64,000 bases of DNA from Gloeotrichia echinulata CP02 (GTDB taxonomy: Bacteria > Cyanobacteriota > Cyanobacteriia > Cyanobacteriales > Nostocaceae): NCBI GenBank assembly GCA_038087035.1, contig CP051187.1, positions 930,001-994,000 of the forward strand, given 5' to 3'. The notes under the pieces were generated by a model, which was not told the origin of the DNA, ran no database searches, and saw only the letters and a program-made list of their open reading frames with translations. The translations under genes and the position numbers were made by a program. Below are positions 42,315 to 50,951 of this stretch, in pieces. The first letter of the stretch is position 1. Each line of letters opens with the position of its first letter.

Positions 42315-43163
42315 TCATCTCAAATCTAAAATTCTCAAAGCCAGTTGAATATGTAAATTATGGCTGGCTTTATACCCTAAGAAATGAGCGCAGGGCAAAA
42401 TTCCTAATAAACTCAAATCTCCTACTAAATCCAAGATTTTATGACGTACTGGCTCATTTGCATATCTTAAGGATGGATTGATCCAACCTTCAGGGCCACA
42501 AACCAGGGCGTTATCCAAGCTACCACCTTTGATTAACCCTGATTGCTGTAGATGTTCGATTTGATGCAGTAACCCAAAAGTGCGGGCGGGAGCAATTTCT
42601 GCAGCGAAGCTAGCAGAGGCATTTTCTAGATCAGCACCCCGTGACCAACTGTGCCATTGATTACCAATAGCAGGCAGATCGAAGTCAATACCGTAGCTAA
42701 AACGAGTTTCTGGCGCAGGGAGGGCACAAACAAAGGCATCACCCTGATAGACCCAAATTGGCTCAGAAATAGCCAGGGGTACTTCGTCGTCGGTCACAGG
42801 TTGTGAAACTAAGCCAGCTGCTGTGATGCTTTCTGTCCACAGCTTGGCCGAACCGTCCAAAAGCGGCACTTCTGGTCCATCAATTTCAATCCGGGCGTTA
42901 TCCACACCCATACCCATAAGGGAGGCCAACAAATGCTCGACCGTGCGAACGCTGGCCGCATCTTTACCCAACTGAGTCGAGAGCAAAGTCTGACTAACAG
43001 CTGCAACTTGTGCCGGAATGATTGGCACATCTGGTAAATCCACCCGTACAAAATAACGCCCCTTGCCCGCCTCGGCTGGTAGTATCCGAACGTGGGTACT
43101 CACACCGCTATGCAGCCCCACTCCAGTTTGGGTTATTTCTGCAGCTAAGGTGTGTTGTGGCAT
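42315..43163 (-). CDS. lpxC: UDP-3-O-acyl-N-acetylglucosamine deacetylase
   Basis: 282 residues. LpxC zinc-site and active-site blocks are present: GVGLHSGVSTHVRILPA, VRTVEHLLASLMGMGVDNARIEIDGPEVPLLDGSA (read in parts; His in EHLLA), ARTFGLLHQIEHL, and VRHKILDLVGDLSLLG with the metal His and Asp. It commits the pathway to lipid A. It follows bamA by 242 bp. Confidence 0.95.
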   Translation of the reverse strand: MPQHTLAAEITQTGVGLHSGVSTHVRILPAEAGKGRYFVRVDLPDVPIIPAQVAAVSQTLLSTQLGKDAASVRTVEHLLASLMGMGVDNARIEIDGPEVPLLDGSAKLWTESITAAGLVSQPVTDDEVPLAISEPIWVYQGDAFVCALPAPETRFSYGIDFDLPAIGNQWHSWSRGADLENASASFAAEIAPARTFGLLHQIEHLQQSGLIKGGSLDNALVCGPEGWINPSLRYANEPVRHKILDLVGDLSLLGILPCAHFLGYKASHNLHIQLALRILDLR

Positions 43164-43404
43164 AGGTAAAAAATCAATATATTTTGGCTACTATTATTCA
43201 TCTTCTTCAGATTTAGCAAAACCTCAGAACCGCACCTAACACTGTCACTGATTGCTTTATCTGACCAGTATTGAGGTAAAAGTAAAAATTAGCAAGATAA
43301 CGGGAAAACAGATTGGTAAAAAGTCAAGGGTCAATAATCAAGGGTCAAAAGTCAAAATTCTTGACTTTGGACTTTGGACTCTTGACTTTGGACTCTTGAC
43401 TAAT

Positions 43405-45831
43405 TTAAAATCTTTCGCCAATACCAAAATTGATCCGGCTACTACCTTCGTCGTTGATACCGTAGTCAATGCGAATTGGCCCCAGTGGCGACTGGACGCG
43501 AACACCAACACCATAACCGTAGCCTGTACCGTTTTTGTTGAGTATCTCACCGGCTGCGGTACTGCTTCCTAAATCACTACCAAAATCAAAAAATAGTGCG
43601 CCGTTGACTATTGAGATAACTGGGAAGCGGTATTCTAATGAAGCTTGCACATAACTGCGTCCGCTGCTTAATATTCCGTCTTCATAACCGCGAACGGAGT
43701 TGCTACCACCAAGGGTAAAGGCTTCATAGGGGGGTAAGTCTCCCAACACAGTTCCACCTTGGATGTTAAACGCCAGGGTTTGTGGTCCTTTGCCCAGACT
43801 AATTAACTGTACGGGAATATATTGGCTATAGCTACCCTTTAACCTAGTGAGAAAAATATTACCTTGTCCTATGGGCAAAGACTGATCGAGGCCAAAACGG
43901 AGGTAATTCCCGCTGGTAGGTTGCAAGGGATTATTACGAGCATCGCGCTGTGCGCCAAATTGCAATAGGAGTAAATCGTCTTGACCTGTGCCTGATTGAC
44001 TCAGGGGAACTAATTGTGAGGGCACGCCATTTCGGTACACTGTTCCTTGAGTTCTGACATTACCATCAGCATCACGGGTGGAAACTCGTTGATACTGCAA
44101 GCCTGCTGAAGCCGTCCATTCGGAAAATTGGTAGGGATTGGGGCTGAGGGGACGGGTAAAGGTGACACCGCCACCTAACCGCAAAACACGGGGGCGATCG
44201 CCCCCGGTGCCACCTGGTGTATAAGTCTCAATGTTGTTATCTTTACCATCAAAAATTAAGGAAATCGAGCTGCGGCGGAAAAGATTAGTTGTGTAAGAAG
44301 TTCTGTAAATATCTCCGTCAATCCACGGATCTGTAAAGCGGAGGTCAAACAGCAATTCCCGTTGTCCCACCTGGATTTCTGTCCCTAATTTTTGGTTTCT
44401 ACCGTTGAGGTTTTGCTCTTGATAACTGATGGTGCCAAATAGTCCACTGGAAGAACTAATCCCCGCCCCAGCAGCAATAGAGCCGCTGTTGCGTTCAGCC
44501 ACGTTGACAACTACATTCACCTTGCTGGGGTCAGTTCCCGGGTCAAGAGAGACGTTGACATCTTCAAATAATCCCAGCCCAAATATTCGCTGCAGGTCTT
44601 TTTGGACTGTGTTGCGGTTGAATACTTGTCCTGGTTTCAACTCCACTTCTCGTTTAATAATGTATTCCTGTGTCCGACCCCGGATGGGTTTTCCTTTATC
44701 GTCTGTTTCTTGTCCATCTTTATTCCGAAACCGGATTCTAATGTCTTCGACTACCCCTTCCGCTACTTGGAGGGTAACAACTCCCGTCTCTGACACCTGC
44801 GGCGATCCAATTACGTTCGCCAATACGTAGCCTTTATCTTGATACTGCTTAGTTAATTTCTTAATGCTTTCCTGTAAGTCGCGTAAATTAAGTATTTTCC
44901 CATACTGTTCGCGAAATATTTCATCTGCTGTGTTGGCAGGTAATACGGAGGCAACACTGGTGCCAGGATTGGCTTGAATTTGTACCTTGGTCAGGGTGGG
45001 GTTAGGCTGGACAACAAAGCTGACGCGCACTCCCAATGGGGTATCTTCTGGTTGGGCTTGGACATTGGAAAAGAACCCAGTGCCAAAGATAGCATTAATA
45101 TCTTCTTGTAGCTGAGAACGGGTGGTTGTCCTTCCCGCTTGGGTACGAATTACTTTATAAACTTGGTCTTCCAGTTCCCGTGAAAGTTGGCCTGTCTCAG
45201 ATTTTACCGCTACCTCTGATACTAGTACGCGGGGTTCGGCCGTGTCTGATGTTTCTGGGGTTGTGGGGAATACAGGTGTCCCTACAGGTGGGTTGGGATT
45301 ATCTTGACTGGGAGTGGGGCTTGGTGTTGGCGATGGTTTTGGTTTTTGAGTACCTGTAGGCGGATTGGGTGCGGGTTTTGCTCCAGGCGCCGGTTTTGGG
45401 ACTGTTGGCGTTACGGGTTTCGGTTTTGGGGTTGTTTGCGAAATTTGTACTTTGGTTGGCGTCGTCGTTGCTGAATTTGTTGGGGAGGTGGCGATCGCCC
45501 GGATCTGTAAACCCTCAACTGCTGAATTTATTGGGGAGGTGGCGATCGCCCGGTTCTGTAAACCCTCAACTGCTGAATTTATTGGGGAGGTGGCGATCGC
45601 CCGGTTCTGTAAACCCTCAAGTTCACTAGCGCCCCTAGACTGCAAGCCAGATTCTCGGTTTTCATGAGAGTAATCTGGATCACTGTCCTTTTGGGACTGT
45701 TGATTTGTCGTTAGTGTGAAACCCTCTGTTGTCTGTTTTGAACTGTCAGCGGTTTGTGCATTTGCACTTAGTGAGCCACTCACAGGGGCCGCAATTGCTA
45801 CTGCTGCCACCAATATAGGATATAAACGCAT
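43405..45831 (-). CDS. bamA: Omp85/BamA-family outer-membrane assembly protein
   Basis: 808 residues from the ATG at 45831; a GTG nine codons upstream is also open. A signal peptide (MRLYPILVAAVAIAAPVSG) is followed by a low-complexity Pro/Ser/Thr-rich region (to about 200) that contains three copies of a 17-residue unit (EGLQNRAIATSPINSAV) encoded by 51-bp repeats with HIP1 sites. Three POTRA domains occupy about 210-470. The 16-strand barrel ends IRIDYGINDEGSSRINFGIGERF with a terminal Phe. This is the Toc75-like cyanobacterial Omp85, which inserts outer-membrane proteins. It heads the lpx series. Confidence 0.95.
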   Translation of the reverse strand: MRLYPILVAAVAIAAPVSGSLSANAQTADSSKQTTEGFTLTTNQQSQKDSDPDYSHENRESGLQSRGASELEGLQNRAIATSPINSAVEGLQNRAIATSPINSAVEGLQIRAIATSPTNSATTTPTKVQISQTTPKPKPVTPTVPKPAPGAKPAPNPPTGTQKPKPSPTPSPTPSQDNPNPPVGTPVFPTTPETSDTAEPRVLVSEVAVKSETGQLSRELEDQVYKVIRTQAGRTTTRSQLQEDINAIFGTGFFSNVQAQPEDTPLGVRVSFVVQPNPTLTKVQIQANPGTSVASVLPANTADEIFREQYGKILNLRDLQESIKKLTKQYQDKGYVLANVIGSPQVSETGVVTLQVAEGVVEDIRIRFRNKDGQETDDKGKPIRGRTQEYIIKREVELKPGQVFNRNTVQKDLQRIFGLGLFEDVNVSLDPGTDPSKVNVVVNVAERNSGSIAAGAGISSSSGLFGTISYQEQNLNGRNQKLGTEIQVGQRELLFDLRFTDPWIDGDIYRTSYTTNLFRRSSISLIFDGKDNNIETYTPGGTGGDRPRVLRLGGGVTFTRPLSPNPYQFSEWTASAGLQYQRVSTRDADGNVRTQGTVYRNGVPSQLVPLSQSGTGQDDLLLLQFGAQRDARNNPLQPTSGNYLRFGLDQSLPIGQGNIFLTRLKGSYSQYIPVQLISLGKGPQTLAFNIQGGTVLGDLPPYEAFTLGGSNSVRGYEDGILSSGRSYVQASLEYRFPVISIVNGALFFDFGSDLGSSTAAGEILNKNGTGYGYGVGVRVQSPLGPIRIDYGINDEGSSRINFGIGERF
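45469..45620. repeat. Three 51-bp in-frame repeats with HIP1 sites in bamA
   Basis: Units start at 45469, 45520 and 45571; each includes GGCGATCGCC and a GTAAACCCTCAA block, and they differ at only a few positions. They add 17 residues each to the periplasmic linker of Omp85. Confidence 0.9.
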
Positions 45832-45952
45832 TTTAGTTATTTTCCTCTTCACATCCACACACCATCACAAAGCAATTATGCTCTCATATCAAAGGTAAAA
45901 ATAAAAACATCATTTTTTACTTTTGAGGTTTTTTAGTTGTTACCTTTGACAT

Positions 45953-46690
45953 TTAATTTTTACTGTCTACAACTTGTAATACCCTTTGTAATACCTCCTG
46001 GTAGGCATTTTCAATATTTCCTAAATCCTGGCGGAAACGGTCTTTGTCCATAACTCGGCGGTTAGGGTCTGCTTCTAGGGTGTCCCATAAACGACAAGTA
46101 TCAGGGCTAATTTCATCTGCCAAGAGTAACTGCTGTTGTGAGTCCAAACCAAACTCTAGTTTGAAGTCTACTAAAGTAATACCGCACCGCTGCCAAAAAT
46201 CCTTGAGAAATTGATTGATTTGCAATGCTAGATGAGTAATGGCGTCAACTTGTTCCGCTGTGGCTAGTTCCATCAGGTAGAGGCGATCGCGTGTCAATAA
46301 CGGATCGCCTAAGTCGTCATTTTTATAATAAAACTCTACCAAGGGTTGTTTGAGAACCTGACCCAGTGGTAATCCTGTTTGTTTACACAGACTACCAGCA
46401 GCAATATTTCTGACGACAACTTCTAATGGTAATATCGTCACAGCCTTCACCCGCATTTGGTTTGGGGCTGGGCTGTCTATAAAGTGAGTTTTAATACCAT
46501 GCACCTCTAGTTCTTGAAATAATTTACTGGAAATGCTACAATTAATATGCCCTTTGCCGACGATACTACCCCGTTTTTGGGCATTAAAGGCAGTGGCATC
46601 ATCTTTGAAATCAGCCAATAATACTTCTGGATTGTCCGTTGTATAGAGAATTTTGGCTTTGCCTTCGTAGAGCTTGGAATGAACAGACAT
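45953..46690 (-). CDS. purC: SAICAR synthase
   Basis: 245 residues. The PurC motifs LYEGKAKILYTTDNPEVLLADFKDDATAFN (read in parts), GKGHINCSISSKLFQELEVHGI, THFIDS, PLEVVVRNIAAGS and LADEISPDTCRLWD are present. It condenses CAIR with aspartate in purine synthesis. It lies upstream of bamA on the same strand, with a gap of about 120 bp. Confidence 0.95.
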   Translation of the reverse strand: MSVHSKLYEGKAKILYTTDNPEVLLADFKDDATAFNAQKRGSIVGKGHINCSISSKLFQELEVHGIKTHFIDSPAPNQMRVKAVTILPLEVVVRNIAAGSLCKQTGLPLGQVLKQPLVEFYYKNDDLGDPLLTRDRLYLMELATAEQVDAITHLALQINQFLKDFWQRCGITLVDFKLEFGLDSQQQLLLADEISPDTCRLWDTLEADPNRRVMDKDRFRQDLGNIENAYQEVLQRVLQVVDSKN

Positions 46691-46807
46691 GGCGAGAGAT
46701 AAAGTTTTAGGTGAGAGGGAGCTTTTGTCCTTTTAGGCTAAACCATTTTATCTTTAGTTATTCGTCATTAGCTATTACTCATCCGCAAGCCAAGGCGAGA
46801 TGGAGAT

Positions 46808-47096
46808 TTCACTAACCCCGTCCTCAAAGAACGGGGATTGGAATAGCCAATTATTCCAACGTAAGAAGTGAATAGCCCTTTGAGACTCAGCTTGGTACAA
46901 ACTTCCGAATACTTCCCTAGTTCGGACTATCTTTAAAACCGATTGGCTCGGTTGCTTGTAGAAAGGACATCTTAGCTGCGTTGGGCGAAGGGACTTAAAC
47001 AGGTTTTCTAGTTCCTGGGATTATCTCCACTCAAAAACTAGATCCCGCAAGGGATGATCAAGCCGTCCTTATAGGACGGGGTTTCTACCCAATATT
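46808..47096 (+). ncRNA. Candidate orphan OMEGA/IS605-type structured element
   Basis: A gene-free block begins with an AACCCCGTCCTCAAAGAACGGGG fold and a TTGGAAT...ATTCCAA stem, then runs about 250 nt of sequence with several short stems. It ends in a GCCGTCCTTATAGGACGGGG hairpin (near 47067-47090) of the type found at IS200/IS605 right ends, as also near 22613. No tnpB frame is attached. It could be a TnpB guide-RNA scaffold left after tnpB loss; this rests on hairpin form only. Confidence 0.35.
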
Positions 47097-47145
47097 TCGA
47101 TGAGTAGAGGGGGAAAGGGGGTGATGGGGAGTCAACCGTCAACCG

Positions 47146-47640
47146 TGGGTGTCAGCAACCCAGTCCTAAAGGACTGAGCTTGTAAGAGAAATCAAGCAAG
47201 CTGTGCTGACCAGACCACCTAGCAATAGGTAGCCGTTATTTGAGTCACGACACCTCGGAATGCGTTCGCCCTTGGCGTTGCCGAAGGCTAGCTAGTTCCC
47301 TGCTCTGTCGCTTGTGATTAAACAGTTCTAAGGTCACTGGAACAGTGTTGCAAGCCTAACAAGCTCTTATAACTGGTCGAAGCTAACTTTACCCCGAAAG
47401 GGTGGCTCCTGGCTGCGCCACGCTGCGCGAACGGAGCAAAACCGTTATGCGTACAGGATTGGGAGATTTGAAATGGTAATTGTCCCATTGAAAGTGCAAT
47501 ACAAAAGCACACCAAATTAAACAATCCCAAGGCGGTAATGGATCAACAAGATTGACTGCGACTAAAGTCGCCGAGTCGCTTCCCTCTCAGGTCTAAAGAC
47601 GCTGAGTTTCCCGCATCCCACGAGGTTCTATGAATAATTA
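47146..47640 (+). ncRNA. Candidate orphan HEARO / IscB omega-RNA
   Basis: The plus strand opens GTGTCAGC-AACCCAGTCCTAAAGGACTG-AGCTTGTAAG and closes the outer helix with CAAGCT-GTGCTGAC. This is nested pairing of GTCAGC/GCTGAC, AGCTTG/CAAGCT and an 8-bp hairpin. Further on are ACCCCGAAAGGGT, AACCGTTATGCGTACAGG, CTGCGACTAAAGTCGC and CTCAGGTCTAAAGACGCTGAG stems. From memory this resembles HEARO RNAs, which precede iscB genes, but no iscB frame follows. A palindromic repeat has inserted near 47400-47435. Confidence 0.45.
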
Positions 47641-47785
47641 TTGATCCTGTAAGAAAATTTCGGAATTAGGTAAAGTATATATTATTACGAATTGCCCCCA
47701 ATTCTCACGAAGTGCAGCATTGCTCCAATTTGGGTATAGTTGGTTACTCCTGATCGCACCATTAAATAACTGGAGAAAAAAATAA

Positions 47786-48046
47786 ATGAATAAAGATGAT
47801 TTTCTCTATCCTCGTGGTCGCTACTATGGCCAAGTAAAGCCAGAAAACTTGGTTTTCAATGCGAATCTACAAGAATTTGCCCAGCGAGTGAGTTACATCT
47901 GTAACTTAGAAACAGGTGGAAAACTACCGCCAGGGGAAGCTTACGCACAAATTAAGGCGTTATGGAAACAGTTGAAACGGACAAAAAAACAACTAAAAAT
48001 TGGCGAAGACCCCTTTCAAGATAACGATGGGGAAATTGAAGGTTGA
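47786..48046 (+). CDS. Small conserved cyanobacterial protein (DUF7219-like)
   Basis: 86 residues: DFLYPRGRYYGQVKPENLVFNANLQEFAQRVSYICNLETGGKLPPGEAY (read in parts), then IKALWKQLKRTKKQLKIG. I recognise this as a small protein conserved across filamentous cyanobacteria, function unknown. A purine-rich AACTGGAGAAAAAAATAAATG leader gives a plausible ribosome site. Confidence 0.8.
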   Translation: MNKDDFLYPRGRYYGQVKPENLVFNANLQEFAQRVSYICNLETGGKLPPGEAYAQIKALWKQLKRTKKQLKIGEDPFQDNDGEIEG

Positions 48047-48219
48047 GGATGGTAAACAGACCCGCGTTGTAGGGGTTTAGCAATGCTAAACCCCTACGAA
48101 ATCTCCGGTTTTTTTGCATCTCATATTTTGTGTTTTTTGTCAATGCGTAAGTCCTAGTATCTTAACTTAGCGCTATTCACCCTTGACGCTTGACGTTTGA
48201 CGCTTGACGTTTGACATAA

Positions 48220-50847
48220 CTACTTCGCAATCATGGTCCAGACGCCATCCCAAGAGTCTGGGGGTGGAGTTTGCTGGTAATTATGAGCGCGTTCTAGATG
48301 AATACGAACAGCTTGGTCTTGGGGTCGAATGTTTTTGGCGGCTTCAAAACAGGCGATCGCTTGTGTAAAGTCACCAGAGACATAAGCAGCACGTCCTATA
48401 TCATAATGGGATAAAAACTCTTCGATGGTGGGGTCTAGGGGAGTAGTGCGATCGCTAATTAACTCGTAAATATTCACCGCTTCATGTTTACCTTTGACGC
48501 GAATTTTATCTAACTGACGCACCCAGATGCGATCGCTGCATAATTTATAAGTAAATTCACTTAAAATAATATCGCAATGATATTCTTTTGTAACTCCTTC
48601 CAATCGGGAACTGAGATTTACACCGTCGCCGATAACGGTGTAATCCATTCGTTTTTGGGAACCGATATTACCCGAAACCACTTCTCCAGAACTAATTCCA
48701 ATGCCAATATTAATTTGTGGCTGCGCCTGAATAATCCGCCGTCGATTAAATTCCGCGAGTCGTTGGCGCATATCCAAAGCCGCCTGTACAGCCCGCCAAG
48801 CATGATTTTCTATCAACGGTAGGGGGGCACCAAATACAGCCATCAAAGCATCACCAATAAACTTATCCAGGGTACCTTCGTAGTTAAAAACCGCTTCCAC
48901 CATTGTTTCAAAATACTGATTAAGCAGCGATACCACCTCAGCCGCTCCGAGATTTTCCGTAAGGGTAGTGTAGCCTCGGATATCAGAAAACAAGATAGTA
49001 ACTTCTTTGCGCTCACCGACCATTAAAGCATCTTCCCCCAAAGCCATAACTTGTTCAGCGACATGGGGGGTCAGGTAGCGGTACATAGTAGTTTTCATCC
49101 GTTTTTCCTGACTAATATCTTCCAACACCACCAAACCACCGCGTACACCGCCTTCTGGGTTAGTCAAGGGATTGACAGTGAGATTGATGCTGCGTTCTAA
49201 TTTTTGCACCTCACTAGCACTCAAAAGTTGAGATTCGGGAGTCAAGGATTGATTCCAGGGGATAAAAACATCTGGATTGGTGCGATCGCGCACTACTAAA
49301 ATTGAATGCTGAGTTGGCGACTCTGCTGACTTAGAGTTATGACTGTGATTAAGTCCTGAATCCTGAGTTTCATTCGCAGTTAGACACTCAGTACTCAATT
49401 GATGCAATCCCACATTCAAACTTTGCTCTGGGACATAATGTTTTGCCGCAAATTTTAAACTATCTTCCAGGCGCATTTGCAAATTTTCAATCGGCACAAC
49501 CTCCCAAACTAAGCGATTAATCAAATTTTGTTCCCACAAAAGCTTGTGGCTTTTAGTGTTAGCCTCCCCCAAGGGACAACCAAGTAACTCCAAAGCAGCA
49601 TCATTAATTGTGACAATCCGACCTGCCATATCTGTAGAAATTACCGCATCTGACAGACTTTGGAGAATGTCTTTTTGATATTGTTTTTCTAATAAAACAT
49701 TTTCAAACAAACGAGCATTTTCTAAAGCAATTCCAGCTTGAATATTAAAAGCCCGCATAAATTCTTCATCTGAGGCAGTAAAACTACCTTTTTGCTTATT
49801 AATTAACTGTGTAACCCCAATCAATTCATTTGCCGAATTAAACACTGGTAAACACAGAATATTACGAGTTATATACCCAGTTTTTCTATCTGTACTGGGG
49901 TCAAAACGGGGGTCTTTGTAAGCATCGGAGATATTTACAGCTTCACCAGTAGAAGCCACATAGCCAGCAATTCCCCGGTTGCAAGGAATGCGAATTTCCC
50001 TCAAGTTTGTACCATCAGCCGCTGCTGCGACCTTTGTCCAAAGTTCGCCCATTTCTTTAAGATACAAAAACAGCGTGCTACGGTCTGCTTGCATTAAAAT
50101 TCGGGCTTGCTCCATAACTATCTGCAAAGTTGCTTCTAAATCTAAACTTTGCCCCAACGTCTGAGTTGCTCGCAAAAGAGCCGTTGCACCTCGTTGATTG
50201 CGAGCTGCTACATAAAAAGACTGACAGGTTTCCAGAATAATGCCAATAGAAGAAGCAAAATCTCGAAACCGTGCCTCATCATCTTCATCAAAAATCAGAT
50301 TTCCAGCTTTATTTGCCAGTTGTACTACCGCGACAGTCTGATTTTTACTACTCATCACCGGCATACATAAAATATTGCGGATTTTGTAGCCCATTTGCTT
50401 TTCTAATTCTGGGCTAAATAGGGGGTGAGTAGAGGTATCTGATATATTTAGATATTGACCTGTACTAGCAACATGTCCAGGAATGCCAACTGTAATGGGA
50501 GAGCGAATTTCTAAGGATCTTTGGGTATTATCTTGGGGGACTTTTGACCACAGATGATTTTTGTCATAGTCTACTAAAAAAATAGCTGTGTGTTCTGCTT
50601 GGAGAATTTGACCAATTTTGAGAGTGATAGCTTCTAGAACCTTCTCCAACATAGTTTCTAGAGCTTCATTATTGATCAGATCAATTGCTCTGAGAAATTG
50701 CTGGAACTCAGCCGTGATAAAATCAAGTAAGCAGATAAATTCGTTAACAGAAAAGTCTTTAACACGACTTAATAAGGCTTGGGTGCGATTAACTTGTGTC
50801 AGTTCAGTTAATGTCGTCAGGACGCTACCGGGATTGGGAAGTGTCAT
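48220..50847 (-). CDS. cyaB: Class IIIb adenylate cyclase, GAF-GAF-PAS-cyclase-TPR (CyaB1/CyaB2 type)
   Basis: 875 residues. GAF-A (about 55-205), GAF-B (about 225-380, with NISDAYKDPRFDPSTD), PAS (about 390-510), a catalytic domain (about 610-800) and a short TPR-like tail. Metal-binding Asp residues are in FSDIRG and FIGDALMAVFG; the substrate-specifying Lys is in TLDKFIGD and the Thr in MDYTVIGDGVN; transition-state Asn and Arg are in VNLSSRLEG. This Lys/Thr pair marks class IIIb, the bicarbonate-responsive group. The GAF domains bind cyclic nucleotide in Anabaena homologues. Which paralogue (B1 or B2) cannot be told here. Confidence 0.93.
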   Translation of the reverse strand: MTLPNPGSVLTTLTELTQVNRTQALLSRVKDFSVNEFICLLDFITAEFQQFLRAIDLINNEALETMLEKVLEAITLKIGQILQAEHTAIFLVDYDKNHLWSKVPQDNTQRSLEIRSPITVGIPGHVASTGQYLNISDTSTHPLFSPELEKQMGYKIRNILCMPVMSSKNQTVAVVQLANKAGNLIFDEDDEARFRDFASSIGIILETCQSFYVAARNQRGATALLRATQTLGQSLDLEATLQIVMEQARILMQADRSTLFLYLKEMGELWTKVAAAADGTNLREIRIPCNRGIAGYVASTGEAVNISDAYKDPRFDPSTDRKTGYITRNILCLPVFNSANELIGVTQLINKQKGSFTASDEEFMRAFNIQAGIALENARLFENVLLEKQYQKDILQSLSDAVISTDMAGRIVTINDAALELLGCPLGEANTKSHKLLWEQNLINRLVWEVVPIENLQMRLEDSLKFAAKHYVPEQSLNVGLHQLSTECLTANETQDSGLNHSHNSKSAESPTQHSILVVRDRTNPDVFIPWNQSLTPESQLLSASEVQKLERSINLTVNPLTNPEGGVRGGLVVLEDISQEKRMKTTMYRYLTPHVAEQVMALGEDALMVGERKEVTILFSDIRGYTTLTENLGAAEVVSLLNQYFETMVEAVFNYEGTLDKFIGDALMAVFGAPLPLIENHAWRAVQAALDMRQRLAEFNRRRIIQAQPQINIGIGISSGEVVSGNIGSQKRMDYTVIGDGVNLSSRLEGVTKEYHCDIILSEFTYKLCSDRIWVRQLDKIRVKGKHEAVNIYELISDRTTPLDPTIEEFLSHYDIGRAAYVSGDFTQAIACFEAAKNIRPQDQAVRIHLERAHNYQQTPPPDSWDGVWTMIAK

Positions 50848-50951
50848 GTGAATTTTAGATTTTAGATTTTAGATTTTAGATTCTAAATTTTGCGGGGTTG
50901 CTGAAACAGTAAGTTCATATTGAACTAGTATATATAGGAATCCGGGATGAA

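Noticed and set aside
42244..42318. Upstream fabZ start overlapping the lpxC stop
   Set aside because: The extra 25 residues are encoded by ATCCAAAATCC-type repeat DNA and are absent from typical FabZ proteins; the internal ATG is preferred, though the ATGA overlap leaves some doubt.
45365..45667. 100-codon Gly/Phe-rich forward ORF
   Set aside because: Antisense shadow of the low-complexity linker of omp85.
47318..47530. 70-codon minus-strand ORF
   Set aside because: It lies within the structured HEARO-like block and contains a palindromic repeat; no protein family resemblance.
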